A stretch of 64,000 bases of DNA. Source: Chryseobacterium nakagawai (GTDB taxonomy: Bacteria; Bacteroidota; Bacteroidia; Flavobacteriales; Weeksellaceae). Below the pieces are notes generated by a model, which had not been told where the DNA came from, made no database searches, and was given only the letters and a program-made list of their open reading frames with translations. Where the stretch lies: NCBI RefSeq assembly GCF_900637665.1, contig NZ_LR134386.1, forward strand, positions 5,014,501 to 5,078,500, given 5' to 3'. Both the position numbers and the translations under genes were made by a program. This document shows, piece after piece, positions 1 to 8,920 of the stretch (its first letter is position 1; every line of letters begins with the position of its first letter).

Positions 1-138
1 ATCAATGCCATTCAGATCGGTTTTGTGAAAGGAAAAGATGGAGTATTTAAAAATAGTGGTGAAACACATGAATGGATAGCAGATACTTTTTCTGATACTA
101 TAGCTCTTATCCATGCGGATGCAGATATTTTGTATTGA
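1..138 (+). CDS. 3' end of an unidentified gene (partial)
   Basis: An open frame runs from the window edge to a TGA at 136-138 and encodes the last 45 residues of a protein ending in HADADILY. There is no start inside the window. The tail is acidic with mixed hydrophobic residues and carries no T9SS signal or transmembrane segment. I do not recognise the family; the rest of the gene lies upstream. Confidence 0.5.
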   Translation: MNAIQIGFVKGKDGVFKNSGETHEWIADTFSDTIALIHADADILY

Positions 139-230
139 GGTAAATCGCTTATAGATAAGGATTCCCGTAAGGTAAGCTCTGCCCCATGTTTTATTTTTGA
201 CTTTCAATTTTGATTATTAAAAATAAAACA

Positions 231-791
231 ATGAAAAGACTAGTCTTATTCTTTACCATGCTTATTTTTGGAAGTTCTTACTCGCAAAACACTCCAACAT
301 TTGAAAATGATACCCTTACTACCTCAACAGGTTTTAAGGTGTATGAAGGTTTAGACCTGAAAATCGGGACAGGCTCTATGAATGATGGCGATTTTAAATT
401 TATCAGGACCAATGCCTCTTCCCTATTCAATTATTCTTCAACTACAGGATATCAGGGACTGGCCAATCAGGCAAATTCTTTTAAAAGAAGCAACTCCGGG
501 CTGTCATTCAAGGTTAAAAAAATAATGTCGAGAGGGAACAAAAAAAATGGTTTTGTGTATTATGCTAAAATCGGGAGCGGTCTTATGAATTATGAAATAG
601 ATCTTGAAAACGCCATCAGATCAGGTGAGCTGATTGTTCCGGATGATTTTTTACCTAAAGAAAAATCTCAGCGTCCGAATTCGGAAACGAAATATGACAG
701 ACTGAAGAAAATTAAAGAATTGAAAGAGTCCGGCGTCCTGTCTGAAGAAGAATTCCAAAAGGAAAAAGATAAAATAATGGCTGAAAAATAG
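231..791 (+). CDS. Secreted protein with C-terminal SHOCT domain
   Basis: This 186-residue protein has an N-terminal signal peptide (MKRLVLFF through SYSQ, about 19 residues), so export is expected. The last 35 residues (from about 150) contain the short oligomerisation (SHOCT) pattern: a LKKIKEL helix, the turn SGVLSEEEF and a second helix QKEKDKI. The middle part is not recognised. The ATG at 231 is preferred over an in-frame TTG at 210 because it opens a clean signal peptide. A rho-independent terminator follows at 805-824, so the gene appears monocistronic. The SHOCT call is firm; the overall role is unknown. Confidence 0.7.
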   Translation: MKRLVLFFTMLIFGSSYSQNTPTFENDTLTTSTGFKVYEGLDLKIGTGSMNDGDFKFIRTNASSLFNYSSTTGYQGLANQANSFKRSNSGLSFKVKKIMSRGNKKNGFVYYAKIGSGLMNYEIDLENAIRSGELIVPDDFLPKEKSQRPNSETKYDRLKKIKELKESGVLSEEEFQKEKDKIMAEK

Positions 792-804
792 CTTTCATAC
801 ATAG

Positions 805-824
805 CCGTTCTGTTCTCAGAGCGG
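805..824 (+). terminator. Rho-independent terminator after the SHOCT gene
   Basis: Arms CCGTTCTG (805-812) and CAGAGCGG (817-824) pair over eight positions with one G-T wobble and a four-base loop. A T-rich tract follows directly. Confidence 0.8.
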
Positions 825-900
825 TTTTTATTTTTTGAATTTAATCACATTATTATTTAATCTCACTCAAGGCAAAACGAAAAAATATTAAACTTTTCCC

Positions 901-908
901 TATCTTTG
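901..908 (+). promoter_or_regulatory. Candidate -7 element for the kelch gene
   Basis: TATCTTTG matches the flavobacterial -7 consensus TAnnTTTG about 95 bases upstream of the kelch gene. No clear TTG -33 element lies 17-23 bases upstream, so the call rests on the -7 element alone. Confidence 0.35.
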
Positions 909-1002
909 AAAAACGATGTTTTATTACAATTCGGCATTAAAAAACAATCCCCGAATCGCTTCTATAACATCTATCAAAACCAAACACTAAATCTTAACAC
1001 CA

Positions 1003-2175
1003 TTGAAAACAAAATTATTTTTCCTTTCTCTTTTGGGTTCATTCTTAGCCCATGCCCAAAACCTTCACTTTCAAAAGCTGGCAGATATGTCTGCAGGCAG
1101 AGGCGCCATAACAAGTGTAATCGTAAATGACAACATGTATGTGACCAATGGCTATACCATCGAAGGAAATACTAATTATATTGAGAAATATAATATTATA
1201 GATAATAAATGGAGTATTCTCAATGCTACTCTGGTTCCCAAAAGATTTGCCAATTCAGAAACGTACAACAATAAAATTTATATTTTTAACGGCGTAGGAA
1301 ATAGTCAACTTGAAATTTTAGATCTTAGCACCAACACTACAACACATGGAGCAGTTAATCCTTTTTATGCAGGAAATTCTGGTTCTGCAATATACAATGG
1401 TAAAATCTATGTGTTTGGAGGCAGTGGATTAAACGGAGCTGCAAACACTGTATTTTCTAATCATTTTCAGTATTATGATATTGCTTCAAATACATGGAAT
1501 TCATTACCGGACATGCCTACAGCTAAAGAAACAAAAGGCAAAATTGTTAATGATAAACTCTATGTCATTGGTGGTTTTAACGGAACTTCCTCTAACCTGA
1601 TCAATGTTTACGACCTTAAAACTAATCTTTGGACCGATCAATATACTATGCCAGCCGGTGTATCCGGGCATTCATTAGCTGTATCCGATAATAAGATTTT
1701 TGTGGTAGGTGGTTATGATAATCAAACTTTTTTAGCCTATTTTGATACTACGACCAATGAATTGCATGAGTTATCTTCCAATATGATTCCCAGAAGGCAC
1801 TCAACGGTGGAGGTATATAATAATAAATTATACATCATGGGTGGAAGCACCACTTCTGTTGCCAACTCATCTATTAAAAGCACCCAGGTTGCAGATATTA
1901 ATGAAAGTGCAATCTCTTCAAACGTAATCACTGAAGATTATGAAACTAAAACAAGGGTGTTTACCAATGTTCATAGAGACGGCTTTGTCATCAGTAATAA
2001 AAACAATAGCAATCAATTTGAATATACCATTTTTACAATGAACGGAAAGCAAATCGGGAAAGGGTTTGCCTATTATAATAGAAATATAGACTTAACAAAA
2101 GTACAACGGGGGACTTACATTTTTACTTATAAAAATGAGAAGGGGGTTTTGCAGAAGATCAGGGTGATGATATAA
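1003..2175 (+). CDS. Kelch-repeat protein with T9SS C-terminal signal
   Basis: The 390-residue product starts with a signal peptide (MKTKLFF to AHAQ, 19 residues). It then has about six kelch blades between residues 30 and 300, recognisable by strands such as KIYVFGGSG, KLYVIGGFN, KIFVVGGYD and KLYIMGGS, each followed by a YD...N.W segment. Such blades form a beta-propeller. The last 70 residues look like a type A T9SS sorting domain (YTIFTMNGKQIG, LTKVQRGTYIF), so secretion through the outer membrane is inferred. The start is TTG at 1003, the only initiation codon directly ahead of the signal peptide. Binding partner and enzymatic activity are unknown. Confidence 0.8.
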   Translation: MKTKLFFLSLLGSFLAHAQNLHFQKLADMSAGRGAITSVIVNDNMYVTNGYTIEGNTNYIEKYNIIDNKWSILNATLVPKRFANSETYNNKIYIFNGVGNSQLEILDLSTNTTTHGAVNPFYAGNSGSAIYNGKIYVFGGSGLNGAANTVFSNHFQYYDIASNTWNSLPDMPTAKETKGKIVNDKLYVIGGFNGTSSNLINVYDLKTNLWTDQYTMPAGVSGHSLAVSDNKIFVVGGYDNQTFLAYFDTTTNELHELSSNMIPRRHSTVEVYNNKLYIMGGSTTSVANSSIKSTQVADINESAISSNVITEDYETKTRVFTNVHRDGFVISNKNNSNQFEYTIFTMNGKQIGKGFAYYNRNIDLTKVQRGTYIFTYKNEKGVLQKIRVMI

Positions 2176-2269
2176 TCACAAGCGTTCAAATATCAATCCC
2201 GAGTCAGAACAAACATACATTTATATTGATTTACATTTATTCTACAGATCAATAACTTCAAACATCTAT

Positions 2270-2929
2270 ATGAAAAAAGCATTTGAATTTCTTAAACAAT
2301 TAGAAAAAAACAACAACCGGGAATGGTTTGCACAGCACAAATCTGAATATGATTTGATCGTAAAAGAAAACAAAGTTTTTTTCAATCAGGTATATACTGA
2401 ACTTCAGGAATATGATAATTTAAAAGGCATTCATATTTTCAGGATTTACAGAGATGTTCGTTTTTCTAAAGATCAGACTCCTTACAAAAACAATTTTGGA
2501 GTTGGATTTTCCCGTTCAAAGCCCATGCTAAGAGGCGGATATTATATTCAGTTGGAACCCGGTAACAGTTTTGTAGGCGGTGGTTTTTGGGGACCTGATG
2601 CCAAGGATTTACTTCGTATCCGCAAAGAATTTGAAATCAGTACTAGGGAAATCGAAAAGATTACCGCTGATGAAACGTTTGTAAAATATTTTGGAGAACT
2701 CAAAGGGGATGCTGTAAAAACAGCTCCACGAGGCTTTGATAAAAATCATCCGGCTATAGACCTTATCAGAAAAAAACAATACATCGTTATGCGAAAATTT
2801 ACCGATAAAGAAGTTTTATCTGATAATTTTCAAAAAGAAGTAGTGTTGACCCTCCTGGCTATGCGTCCCTTTTTTGATTATATGAGTGAAGTGCTGACAA
2901 CGGATCTTAACGGAGAACCTTTATTTTAA
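2270..2929 (+). CDS. DUF2461 family protein
   Basis: The 219-residue protein has features of the DUF2461 (TIGR02453) family: an N-terminal FLKQLEKNNNREWF motif, the segment HIFRIYRDVRFSKDQTPYK in the middle, and a glycine-rich GGYYIQLEPG strand near residue 95. It is full length for the family and has no signal peptide, so it is probably cytoplasmic. The molecular function of the family is not established. It lies 22 bases upstream of a serine hydrolase gene in the same direction, but a shared function is not evident. Confidence 0.85.
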   Translation: MKKAFEFLKQLEKNNNREWFAQHKSEYDLIVKENKVFFNQVYTELQEYDNLKGIHIFRIYRDVRFSKDQTPYKNNFGVGFSRSKPMLRGGYYIQLEPGNSFVGGGFWGPDAKDLLRIRKEFEISTREIEKITADETFVKYFGELKGDAVKTAPRGFDKNHPAIDLIRKKQYIVMRKFTDKEVLSDNFQKEVVLTLLAMRPFFDYMSEVLTTDLNGEPLF

Positions 2930-2950
2930 TTTCTCTGACATACAATAACC

Positions 2951-3964
2951 ATGCATTACCATAAACAATTCTTTTTATTTTTCACCACACTCCTGCTCCT
3001 AAGTTGCTCTGCATTTGCCCAGACAAAAAAGGCAGCTCAAATTGATTCTTTAATGAAGCAGTTCAGTCAAAATGGGACTTTTAACGGAAATGTTTTGGTT
3101 TCAAAGAATAATAAGATCATTTACAACGCTTCCTTTGGCTTTACAGATGCTGCAAAAACAAAGAAACTAACCACTGATTACAGGTTTAATATCGGTTCTA
3201 TTACCAAAGAATTCAGCGGTGTTGCATTATTACAGTTACAGGAAAAGGGCAAATTGAAAATAGAAGATCATATCTCCCAACACATTCCGGAATTACCCAA
3301 ATGGGCCAATGAAGTCACTATAAAGGATTTATTACAATACACAAGCGGACTGCCCAATGTAAATTGGAAAAAAATTAAAAGTAATAAAGATATTTTCGAT
3401 GATTTAAAATTAATCGACAAACTTGATTTTGTGCCGGGAACTCAATACGATTACAACATGAACAATGTTTTTCTAAGACAGTTTATAGTTGAAAAAATTA
3501 CCGGAATGCCTTACAAAAAGTATGTAAGTAAAAATATTTTCCAGCCATGTAAAATGAATTCGTCTGAAATTACGCCTATTGTTGATGAAAAATTGATTGC
3601 AAAAGGATTTAATAACAAATTAACAGAAGATAAACCTGATTTTTTGGTGGGTGGAACTTTCTTACCTACCACTGATTTGCTAAAATGGTCAGATTGCCTC
3701 TATTCCAATAAAGTCATTAATGAAAATTCATTGTTTGAATTGGGACAGCAGTTTGATTTACCGGATACTCAGTCCTCTTTGGGCGAAGCCAAATTTAAAA
3801 ACAAAAAATTAGTTACTCACTCTCATGATGGAAGAGCCGGAAACTATGAAGCCCTTTTGGTTTCTGATCTGAATGAAAAACTAACCATTATCTTACTGGG
3901 CAATAATTACAACGGAAAACTATTTGAAATTTCTGATGCGATTACAGTAATTTTAAAAAAATAA
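2951..3964 (+). CDS. Serine hydrolase, beta-lactamase family (class C fold), probable lipoprotein
   Basis: The 337-residue protein has a signal sequence with a lipobox-like LLSC at residue 19 and a beta-lactamase/DD-peptidase-like domain from about residue 35. The SxxK motif is S83-I-T-K86 and the third motif is HDG in THSHDGRAG. The second motif, normally YSN, reads Y-N-M within YDYNMNN, so the usual Asn is displaced. Relatives hydrolyse peptides or esters, and this is not good evidence for antibiotic resistance. It is the first of three such hydrolases within 12 kb, after those at 11.4 and 12.9 kb. Substrate unknown. Confidence 0.85.
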   Translation: MHYHKQFFLFFTTLLLLSCSAFAQTKKAAQIDSLMKQFSQNGTFNGNVLVSKNNKIIYNASFGFTDAAKTKKLTTDYRFNIGSITKEFSGVALLQLQEKGKLKIEDHISQHIPELPKWANEVTIKDLLQYTSGLPNVNWKKIKSNKDIFDDLKLIDKLDFVPGTQYDYNMNNVFLRQFIVEKITGMPYKKYVSKNIFQPCKMNSSEITPIVDEKLIAKGFNNKLTEDKPDFLVGGTFLPTTDLLKWSDCLYSNKVINENSLFELGQQFDLPDTQSSLGEAKFKNKKLVTHSHDGRAGNYEALLVSDLNEKLTIILLGNNYNGKLFEISDAITVILKK

Positions 3965-3990
3965 AAAATATAATACTCTAAAAAATAACA

Positions 3991-4395
3991 ATGGAACACA
4001 AAATCATTGACAAACTAGCCTGGATCGAATTAAAAAACAAATCCATTTTGTCCACAAAAAGCTACGGAAAAGACAAATATTATATTCCTGGTGGAAAAAG
4101 AGAATCCGGAGAAACAGATGAACAGGCTCTGATTCGTGAAATAAGTGAAGAATTAAGCGTTACCATTGATCCTAAAACACTTCACTATATCGGAACTTTT
4201 GAGGCTCAGGCCCATGGACATGCTGAAGGTATCCTTGTAAAAATGACCTGTTATTCCGGAGAATATTCCGGGGAGCTAAAAACCAACTCTGAAATTGAAG
4301 AAATGAAATGGCTTCATTATTCAGACAAAGATAAAATATCAGAAGTAGATCAAATAATTTTTGACAGCTTACACGAAAATAATTTATTGGATTAG
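3991..4395 (+). CDS. Nudix hydrolase
   Basis: This 134-residue cytoplasmic protein has a complete Nudix box from G35 to about residue 57 (GKRESGETDEQALIREISEEL), including the REISEEL metal-binding core. Nudix enzymes cleave nucleoside diphosphates linked to another group, with Mg2+. Length is typical of a single-domain member. It sits 26 bases after the serine hydrolase gene and could be co-transcribed. The substrate cannot be told from the sequence; MutT-like nucleotide sanitation is only one possibility. Confidence 0.9.
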   Translation: MEHKIIDKLAWIELKNKSILSTKSYGKDKYYIPGGKRESGETDEQALIREISEELSVTIDPKTLHYIGTFEAQAHGHAEGILVKMTCYSGEYSGELKTNSEIEEMKWLHYSDKDKISEVDQIIFDSLHENNLLD

Positions 4396-4451
4396 CAGCT
4401 GTTATTTTTTACCCTTAAAATAGAAGCTGAAACATAAACGATAACAACACT

Positions 4452-5822
4452 ATGAAACAAAGTTTTTTCGCATTATTTTTTTTGTTGTCCTTTTGGGCAT
4501 TCGGGCAGAAAATCAGCTTCAATATTAAGTATTCTGAGCAGTTGGCCGTCTTTGTTTTTATACAGAACCTTTCCGATCATTATCCGGAAAATGTATTTAA
4601 GACCGCATTCACTCAATCAAAGTATAATACTCAAAAGTACAAGGATCTTATTGTAAAGTTCGAGCGACTGCCAATCGATTACAGTTATTCATTTGATGAA
4701 TATCCTTATGGTTCAAAAATACCCATGCAGTCCAGAGACATTCTGAAAAAGAATCTGATTGAAACAAATAATTTAAATGATTTTAAGCTTCGTTCTATCG
4801 GAATCCTGCCTAATGTAACTTTGCAGAGTATCTCTGAAATTATTTCAGCATTTACCCCAATTTACAATGAGCTTATTTATATTCCTAATAAAGATCAGTT
4901 TGAACCACAACTAAAGAAAATCAGCATGTACTCCAGGGAGAAAAACATGGAATATTATTTTCAGACAGGTTTATTGTTCTATAACTCAACCTGGGATGTT
5001 TCGATCCCTTTTGAAATCGCAATGTATCCTTTGCCCAATTCAATGGGGTTTACAGCCCAGGCTTTTTACAATAACTTTATAAGTGCCGTTCAAACCAATT
5101 TAAAAGATTACACAGGCTTTTTCAGTGTTATGCTGCATGAAACCTACCACATCCTTAATGATGAACAGTCTCTTGCTGTGAAAAAAGAGATTGCAAAAAA
5201 CTTTAAGGACAATCCATCGAAATACAGCAACTATGCCTATCAATTAATGAATGAAGCACTGGCAACCGCTATGGGAAATGGATACGTCTATGAAAGCCTT
5301 AATGGGAAAACAGACACCAATGACTGGTATTACAGCCAATACGTTAATCTGATGGCAAAGAAAATATATCCGACAGTAAAGGAATATATCGCTCAGAAAA
5401 AACCTATTGATAAAAATTTTATTAATACTTATATCAGGATTTATGAGGAAAACTTTCCTGGATGGATCAACGAACTTGACCATATTATGACATACAGATA
5501 TATCCTGTCTGAGAATAAAAAAGATTTTAATAAGATAGGTCAAATGTATCCTATGCGTTCAAGTGAGGAATCTGAAACACAAATTACCATGCTCAGTCTT
5601 GAAAAAATGAAGAAAACTCCTCTAACAAAAATCATTATTATCTCCCAAAACCATAACGAAAAACTTAACCTCGTTAAAAGCCAATTCAAAGAATTGAACC
5701 AGTGGAGCTTTAATCCTGACAAAGAATTTCAGTACAAGATTCTTTTGGATGACAAAAGCCAGCTTTTGATCATTAACCAACAGCAATCACCTATTGAAAC
5801 TTTTTTTGCCAATTCCAAATAA
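4452..5822 (+). CDS. Secreted protein with HExxH motif, putative metallopeptidase
   Basis: The 456-residue protein has a signal peptide (to AFGQ). It carries HETYH near residue 228 inside a hydrophobic helix (FFSVMLHETYHIL), the hallmark of zinc peptidases of the HExxH type. A downstream MNEALATAMG segment could supply a third, glutamate ligand as in gluzincins. No known peptidase family is recognisable over the full length. The C-terminal 100 residues contain no T9SS signal, so a periplasmic location is more likely than the cell surface. Peptidase activity is an inference from the motif alone. Confidence 0.6.
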   Translation: MKQSFFALFFLLSFWAFGQKISFNIKYSEQLAVFVFIQNLSDHYPENVFKTAFTQSKYNTQKYKDLIVKFERLPIDYSYSFDEYPYGSKIPMQSRDILKKNLIETNNLNDFKLRSIGILPNVTLQSISEIISAFTPIYNELIYIPNKDQFEPQLKKISMYSREKNMEYYFQTGLLFYNSTWDVSIPFEIAMYPLPNSMGFTAQAFYNNFISAVQTNLKDYTGFFSVMLHETYHILNDEQSLAVKKEIAKNFKDNPSKYSNYAYQLMNEALATAMGNGYVYESLNGKTDTNDWYYSQYVNLMAKKIYPTVKEYIAQKKPIDKNFINTYIRIYEENFPGWINELDHIMTYRYILSENKKDFNKIGQMYPMRSSEESETQITMLSLEKMKKTPLTKIIIISQNHNEKLNLVKSQFKELNQWSFNPDKEFQYKILLDDKSQLLIINQQQSPIETFFANSK

Positions 5823-5830
5823 AATAAGAC

Positions 5831-6256
5831 ATGAACATCCAGGAACAGATCAAAAAATATATTGCGGCACAATCTGAACCCAAACGTTCCGAGATGTGGG
5901 AACTTCACCACATCATGCTCGAACTTATGCCGAATCGTAAATTATGGTTTCTGGACGGTAAAAACGATGAAGGTAAAACGGTTGCTAACCCCAATATAGG
6001 CTACGGGTCTCAGATCATGCAATATGCCGATGGAAAAAGCAAAGAATTTTACCAGATCGGAATGAGCGCCAATACCACCGGAATATCTGTTTATATTATG
6101 GGAATAGATGATAAAACTTATTTAGCCAGAACCTTTGGAGAAGGAATAGGAAAAGTCATCATAACCGGATATTGTATTAAGTTTAAAACATTGAAAAATA
6201 TCAACATTGAGGCTCTTAAAGCTGCCATACAATATGGCTACACTCAAAAATCCTAA
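5831..6256 (+). CDS. DUF1801 domain protein
   Basis: This 141-residue cytoplasmic protein matches the DUF1801 family (YdhG-like fold): a helical N-terminus (IQEQIKKYIAAQ), then IGYGSQIMQYADGKSKEFYQIGM and a hydrophobic strand SVYIMGI. The gene begins 8 bases after the upstream HExxH gene stop, so translation may be coupled. Biochemical role of the family is poorly defined. Confidence 0.75.
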   Translation: MNIQEQIKKYIAAQSEPKRSEMWELHHIMLELMPNRKLWFLDGKNDEGKTVANPNIGYGSQIMQYADGKSKEFYQIGMSANTTGISVYIMGIDDKTYLARTFGEGIGKVIITGYCIKFKTLKNINIEALKAAIQYGYTQKS

Positions 6257-6275
6257 TTCCATTCAATAATCTAAA

Positions 6276-7043
6276 ATGAAGTTCAAATTATTTATCTTAT
6301 TTTTTACTTTTTCAGTCATAAAAATTCTAGCTACAGGTCAGGAACCGGACAGGATCATCATCAACAATAAAGAATATAAATTACTCAATAACCCACTAGA
6401 GAAATATTTTACAGACCATCCTGAGCACCATCCTATTTATGGATCTAAAAACACCATTAAAAAAGAGGGTAAAGAAGAAACGATTTTTATTGGTTCAACA
6501 TCCAACCATCGTGGTTACATTGCGACATTTAAAATTGAAAACAATCTTTTAAGTCTTGTTGATATTAAGATTCAAAATCCGACCTCTGATGAATATGAAT
6601 ATATTTCTGTTTTTAAAAAAACATTTGGTGATAGGAAAATAGTCCTTAATTATACCGGAATATTAATCATTCCAATAGGCAAAATGCTTGAGGCTGCTAA
6701 TTTTGGATATGCTTCACTATATGATAAATATCATCTTATAACGATTCAGAATGATAATATTATAAAAGAAAAAGAATTGGATAAAGATGGTTTTATGGAC
6801 TTTAAAGTCAGACAATTTATGGATTTCAAAAAAACTGAAGAATATAAAACTGAAGTAAAAAACTATTATGAAGACTGGAATACAAGTAAAGAATGGGATC
6901 TATCAAGAAAAAATACCCGTGGAATGTCAAAAAAGGAGATTGCTCAGCTGAAAAAGAAATATGAGCTTCCACCCAATGAAGACTATATTGACAACTATCT
7001 TTTTGTAGTTTCGAACCCTGATTTTGTCATTACAAACTATTAG
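6276..7043 (+). CDS. Exported protein of unknown function
   Basis: The 255-residue product has a hydrophobic N-terminus consistent with a signal peptide (MKFKLFILFFTFSVIK to ATGQ). The remainder is a soluble, lysine-rich domain with no family I recognise. A charged stretch around residues 190-230 (DWNTSKEWDLSRKN, MSKKEIAQLKKKYELP) looks helical. It ends 25 bases before the phosphodiester glycosidase gene and may be in the same transcript. Confidence 0.6.
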   Translation: MKFKLFILFFTFSVIKILATGQEPDRIIINNKEYKLLNNPLEKYFTDHPEHHPIYGSKNTIKKEGKEETIFIGSTSNHRGYIATFKIENNLLSLVDIKIQNPTSDEYEYISVFKKTFGDRKIVLNYTGILIIPIGKMLEAANFGYASLYDKYHLITIQNDNIIKEKELDKDGFMDFKVRQFMDFKKTEEYKTEVKNYYEDWNTSKEWDLSRKNTRGMSKKEIAQLKKKYELPPNEDYIDNYLFVVSNPDFVITNY

Positions 7044-7068
7044 AAAACTGTTGTATCTTCATTATCCG

Positions 7069-7788
7069 ATGCCAAAACAATATAATTATCTGCTCGCCCT
7101 CCTACTCTTTCTCATCATCTCCTGTAGCGAAAAGATACAGGATAAAAACAACTTTATCATGTATCAGGTGAATCCTAAAAAGCAAACGGTAAAATTGTAT
7201 TGGAAAAACAGTAAAAATGAAATACTGAAAAGCATCGGCAATCTCAAAAATGAAGCGGAATCTAACAATGAAAAATTAATTTTCGCCATGAATGGCGGAA
7301 TGTTTGAACCTGATAATTCACCAAAAGGACTTTATATAGAGAATTTCAAAATTCTAAAACCTATTGACCCATTGCAAGGCTCCGGAAACTTTTATCTTCA
7401 GCCTAATGGAATATTTTATATAACCCAAAACAATGAGCCGGGAATTGTTGATACTAAAAAATATAAACAAAATCCCACCATTAAATATGCCACTCAATCC
7501 GGACCGATATTGTTGATTAATGGAAAAACAAATCCCATCTTTCAAAAAGATTCTAAGAATCTGAACATCAGAAACGGCGTTGGAATACTGGAAAACGGAG
7601 AAATTATTTTTGCCATGTCTAAAAAAGAAATTAATTTCTATACCCTTGCCCAATTTTTTAAGGAAATGGGCTGCAAAAAGGCATTATATCTCGACGGTTA
7701 TGTTTCCAGAGCGTATCTTCCTGAGAAAAACTGGCTGCAAGTTGATGGAGACTTTGGAGTAATGATAGGAATTACAGAACCCCAATAA
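7069..7788 (+). CDS. Phosphodiester glycosidase (NAGPA/DUF2233-like) lipoprotein
   Basis: The 239-residue protein has a lipoprotein signal (LLFLIISCSEK, Cys near residue 20) and the NAGPA-like phosphodiester glycosidase core. Typical segments are FAMNGGMFEP, PKGLYIENFKI, ATQSGPILLINGK, RNGVGILENGEIIFAMS and ALYLDGYVSRAYLP. Members of this family split sugar-phosphodiester bonds, as in mammalian uncovering enzyme. ATG 7069 is chosen over the upstream in-frame TTG at 7024 because it gives a normal lipoprotein signal. Substrate is unknown; a cell-envelope glycan phosphodiester is plausible. Confidence 0.8.
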   Translation: MPKQYNYLLALLLFLIISCSEKIQDKNNFIMYQVNPKKQTVKLYWKNSKNEILKSIGNLKNEAESNNEKLIFAMNGGMFEPDNSPKGLYIENFKILKPIDPLQGSGNFYLQPNGIFYITQNNEPGIVDTKKYKQNPTIKYATQSGPILLINGKTNPIFQKDSKNLNIRNGVGILENGEIIFAMSKKEINFYTLAQFFKEMGCKKALYLDGYVSRAYLPEKNWLQVDGDFGVMIGITEPQ

Positions 7789-7882
7789 AAATACCTATTA
7801 ATCAGTTTCTCTAAAAAGTAAAAATATGTTATCTTTCGTTGGTATCAGAAAAATCACCCAACACTTCTTACTGACGATTATT

Positions 7883-8440
7883 ATGAAAAGCATTATTCTT
7901 GATTTAGCAACAACCTTAGACGGATTTATTGAAGGCCCCAACGGAGAAATCGACTGGTGCATTATGGATGATGATATGAATTTTGATGGCTTTATATCTG
8001 GAATTGACACCATTTTCTATGGAAGAGTAAGCTATGATGCATGGGGAAATTACCGACCTGATGAAAATGCAGCTCCGGAAGAACTGGAATTCTGGAAAAC
8101 CATTCATGCAAAGAAGAAGTTTGTATTTTCAAGTCAAAACCGTGAAGATGAAAAGGCAACATTTATTCACTCCGATCTTGTGGAAAAAGTTTCAGAGATA
8201 AAAAAACAGGACGGAAAAGATATCTGGTTGTATGGCGGAGCAAGTCTTATCAAAACTTTCATTCAAAATAATCTCATTGATGTTTACCGAATTTCTGTAC
8301 ATCCGGTTGCTTTAGGAAGTGGAAAACCCCTTTTTGAAGATTTAAAAGAAAGATTAAATTTAAAGCTCGTTAAGACCAATATATTTAAATCCGGTGTGGT
8401 ACAGCTTATTTATCATCCATCTCCTGTAATTATCAAATAA
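7883..8440 (+). CDS. Dihydrofolate reductase-like (RibD C-terminal family) protein
   Basis: The 185-residue protein resembles the YyaP/YwjB-type dihydrofolate reductase fold: a first strand and loop SIILDLATTLDGFIEG, FYGRVSYDAWGNY, KKFVFSS, then KKQDGKDIWLYGGASLIKTF and VHPVALGSGKPLFED. The family binds NADPH and is related to the RibD reductase domain, but its real substrate is usually unknown. The start at 7883 matches the usual N-terminus; the in-frame ATG at 7826 would add an atypical extension. Confidence 0.85.
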   Translation: MKSIILDLATTLDGFIEGPNGEIDWCIMDDDMNFDGFISGIDTIFYGRVSYDAWGNYRPDENAAPEELEFWKTIHAKKKFVFSSQNREDEKATFIHSDLVEKVSEIKKQDGKDIWLYGGASLIKTFIQNNLIDVYRISVHPVALGSGKPLFEDLKERLNLKLVKTNIFKSGVVQLIYHPSPVIIK

Positions 8441-8456
8441 AGCATGCTCTTTAGCT

Positions 8457-8831
8457 ATGAATATAAAATTAGATTCCATCATCCTGTATGTACAAAATAT
8501 CAGTTTACTCAAAAAATTTTATGTTGAAAACTTTAACTTAAAAATGATTGAAGAAGATTCCAGCTGGGTTTTGATGAACGCAGGGACAGTAAATATTGGT
8601 CTTCATAAAATTGGCGATCAGTATCTGGAAAAAATAGAACCCGGTTACCAATTTGATAACAATACCAAACTTGTTTTTGAAGTAGATACAGATATTGAAT
8701 CAGCAAGAAATGAATTGGTCTCAAAAAGAATAGAAATGAGAGCCATTAAAACTTTTGAAAACTATGATTTTTGGTTGTGTGATGGCATAGATCCTGAAGG
8801 AAATGTATTTCAGCTAAAATGCAAAAAATAA
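8457..8831 (+). CDS. VOC (glyoxalase/bleomycin resistance) family protein
   Basis: This 124-residue single-domain protein shows the VOC fold pattern: SIILYVQNISLLKKFYVENFNLKMIEE at the N-terminus, then a strand with the metal-site-type segment NIGLHKIG. It ends with DGIDPEGNVFQLKCK, the classic last strand. Members are metal-dependent lyases, isomerases or drug-binding proteins. It follows the DHFR-like gene by 16 bases and is likely co-transcribed. Specific function cannot be assigned. Confidence 0.85.
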   Translation: MNIKLDSIILYVQNISLLKKFYVENFNLKMIEEDSSWVLMNAGTVNIGLHKIGDQYLEKIEPGYQFDNNTKLVFEVDTDIESARNELVSKRIEMRAIKTFENYDFWLCDGIDPEGNVFQLKCKK

Positions 8832-8920
8832 TAAATTGGATTAAAATTTTTCAACTTTATTTTTTAGCATTTAAGTTGATGGAAAATCAAACTACTTCTT
8901 AACAAACTAAATTTAATTCC

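Noticed and set aside
906..1130. 74-codon frame overlapping the start of the kelch gene
   Set aside because: It lies in a different frame from the kelch gene, has no signal or motif and its second half is fully inside the kelch coding sequence.
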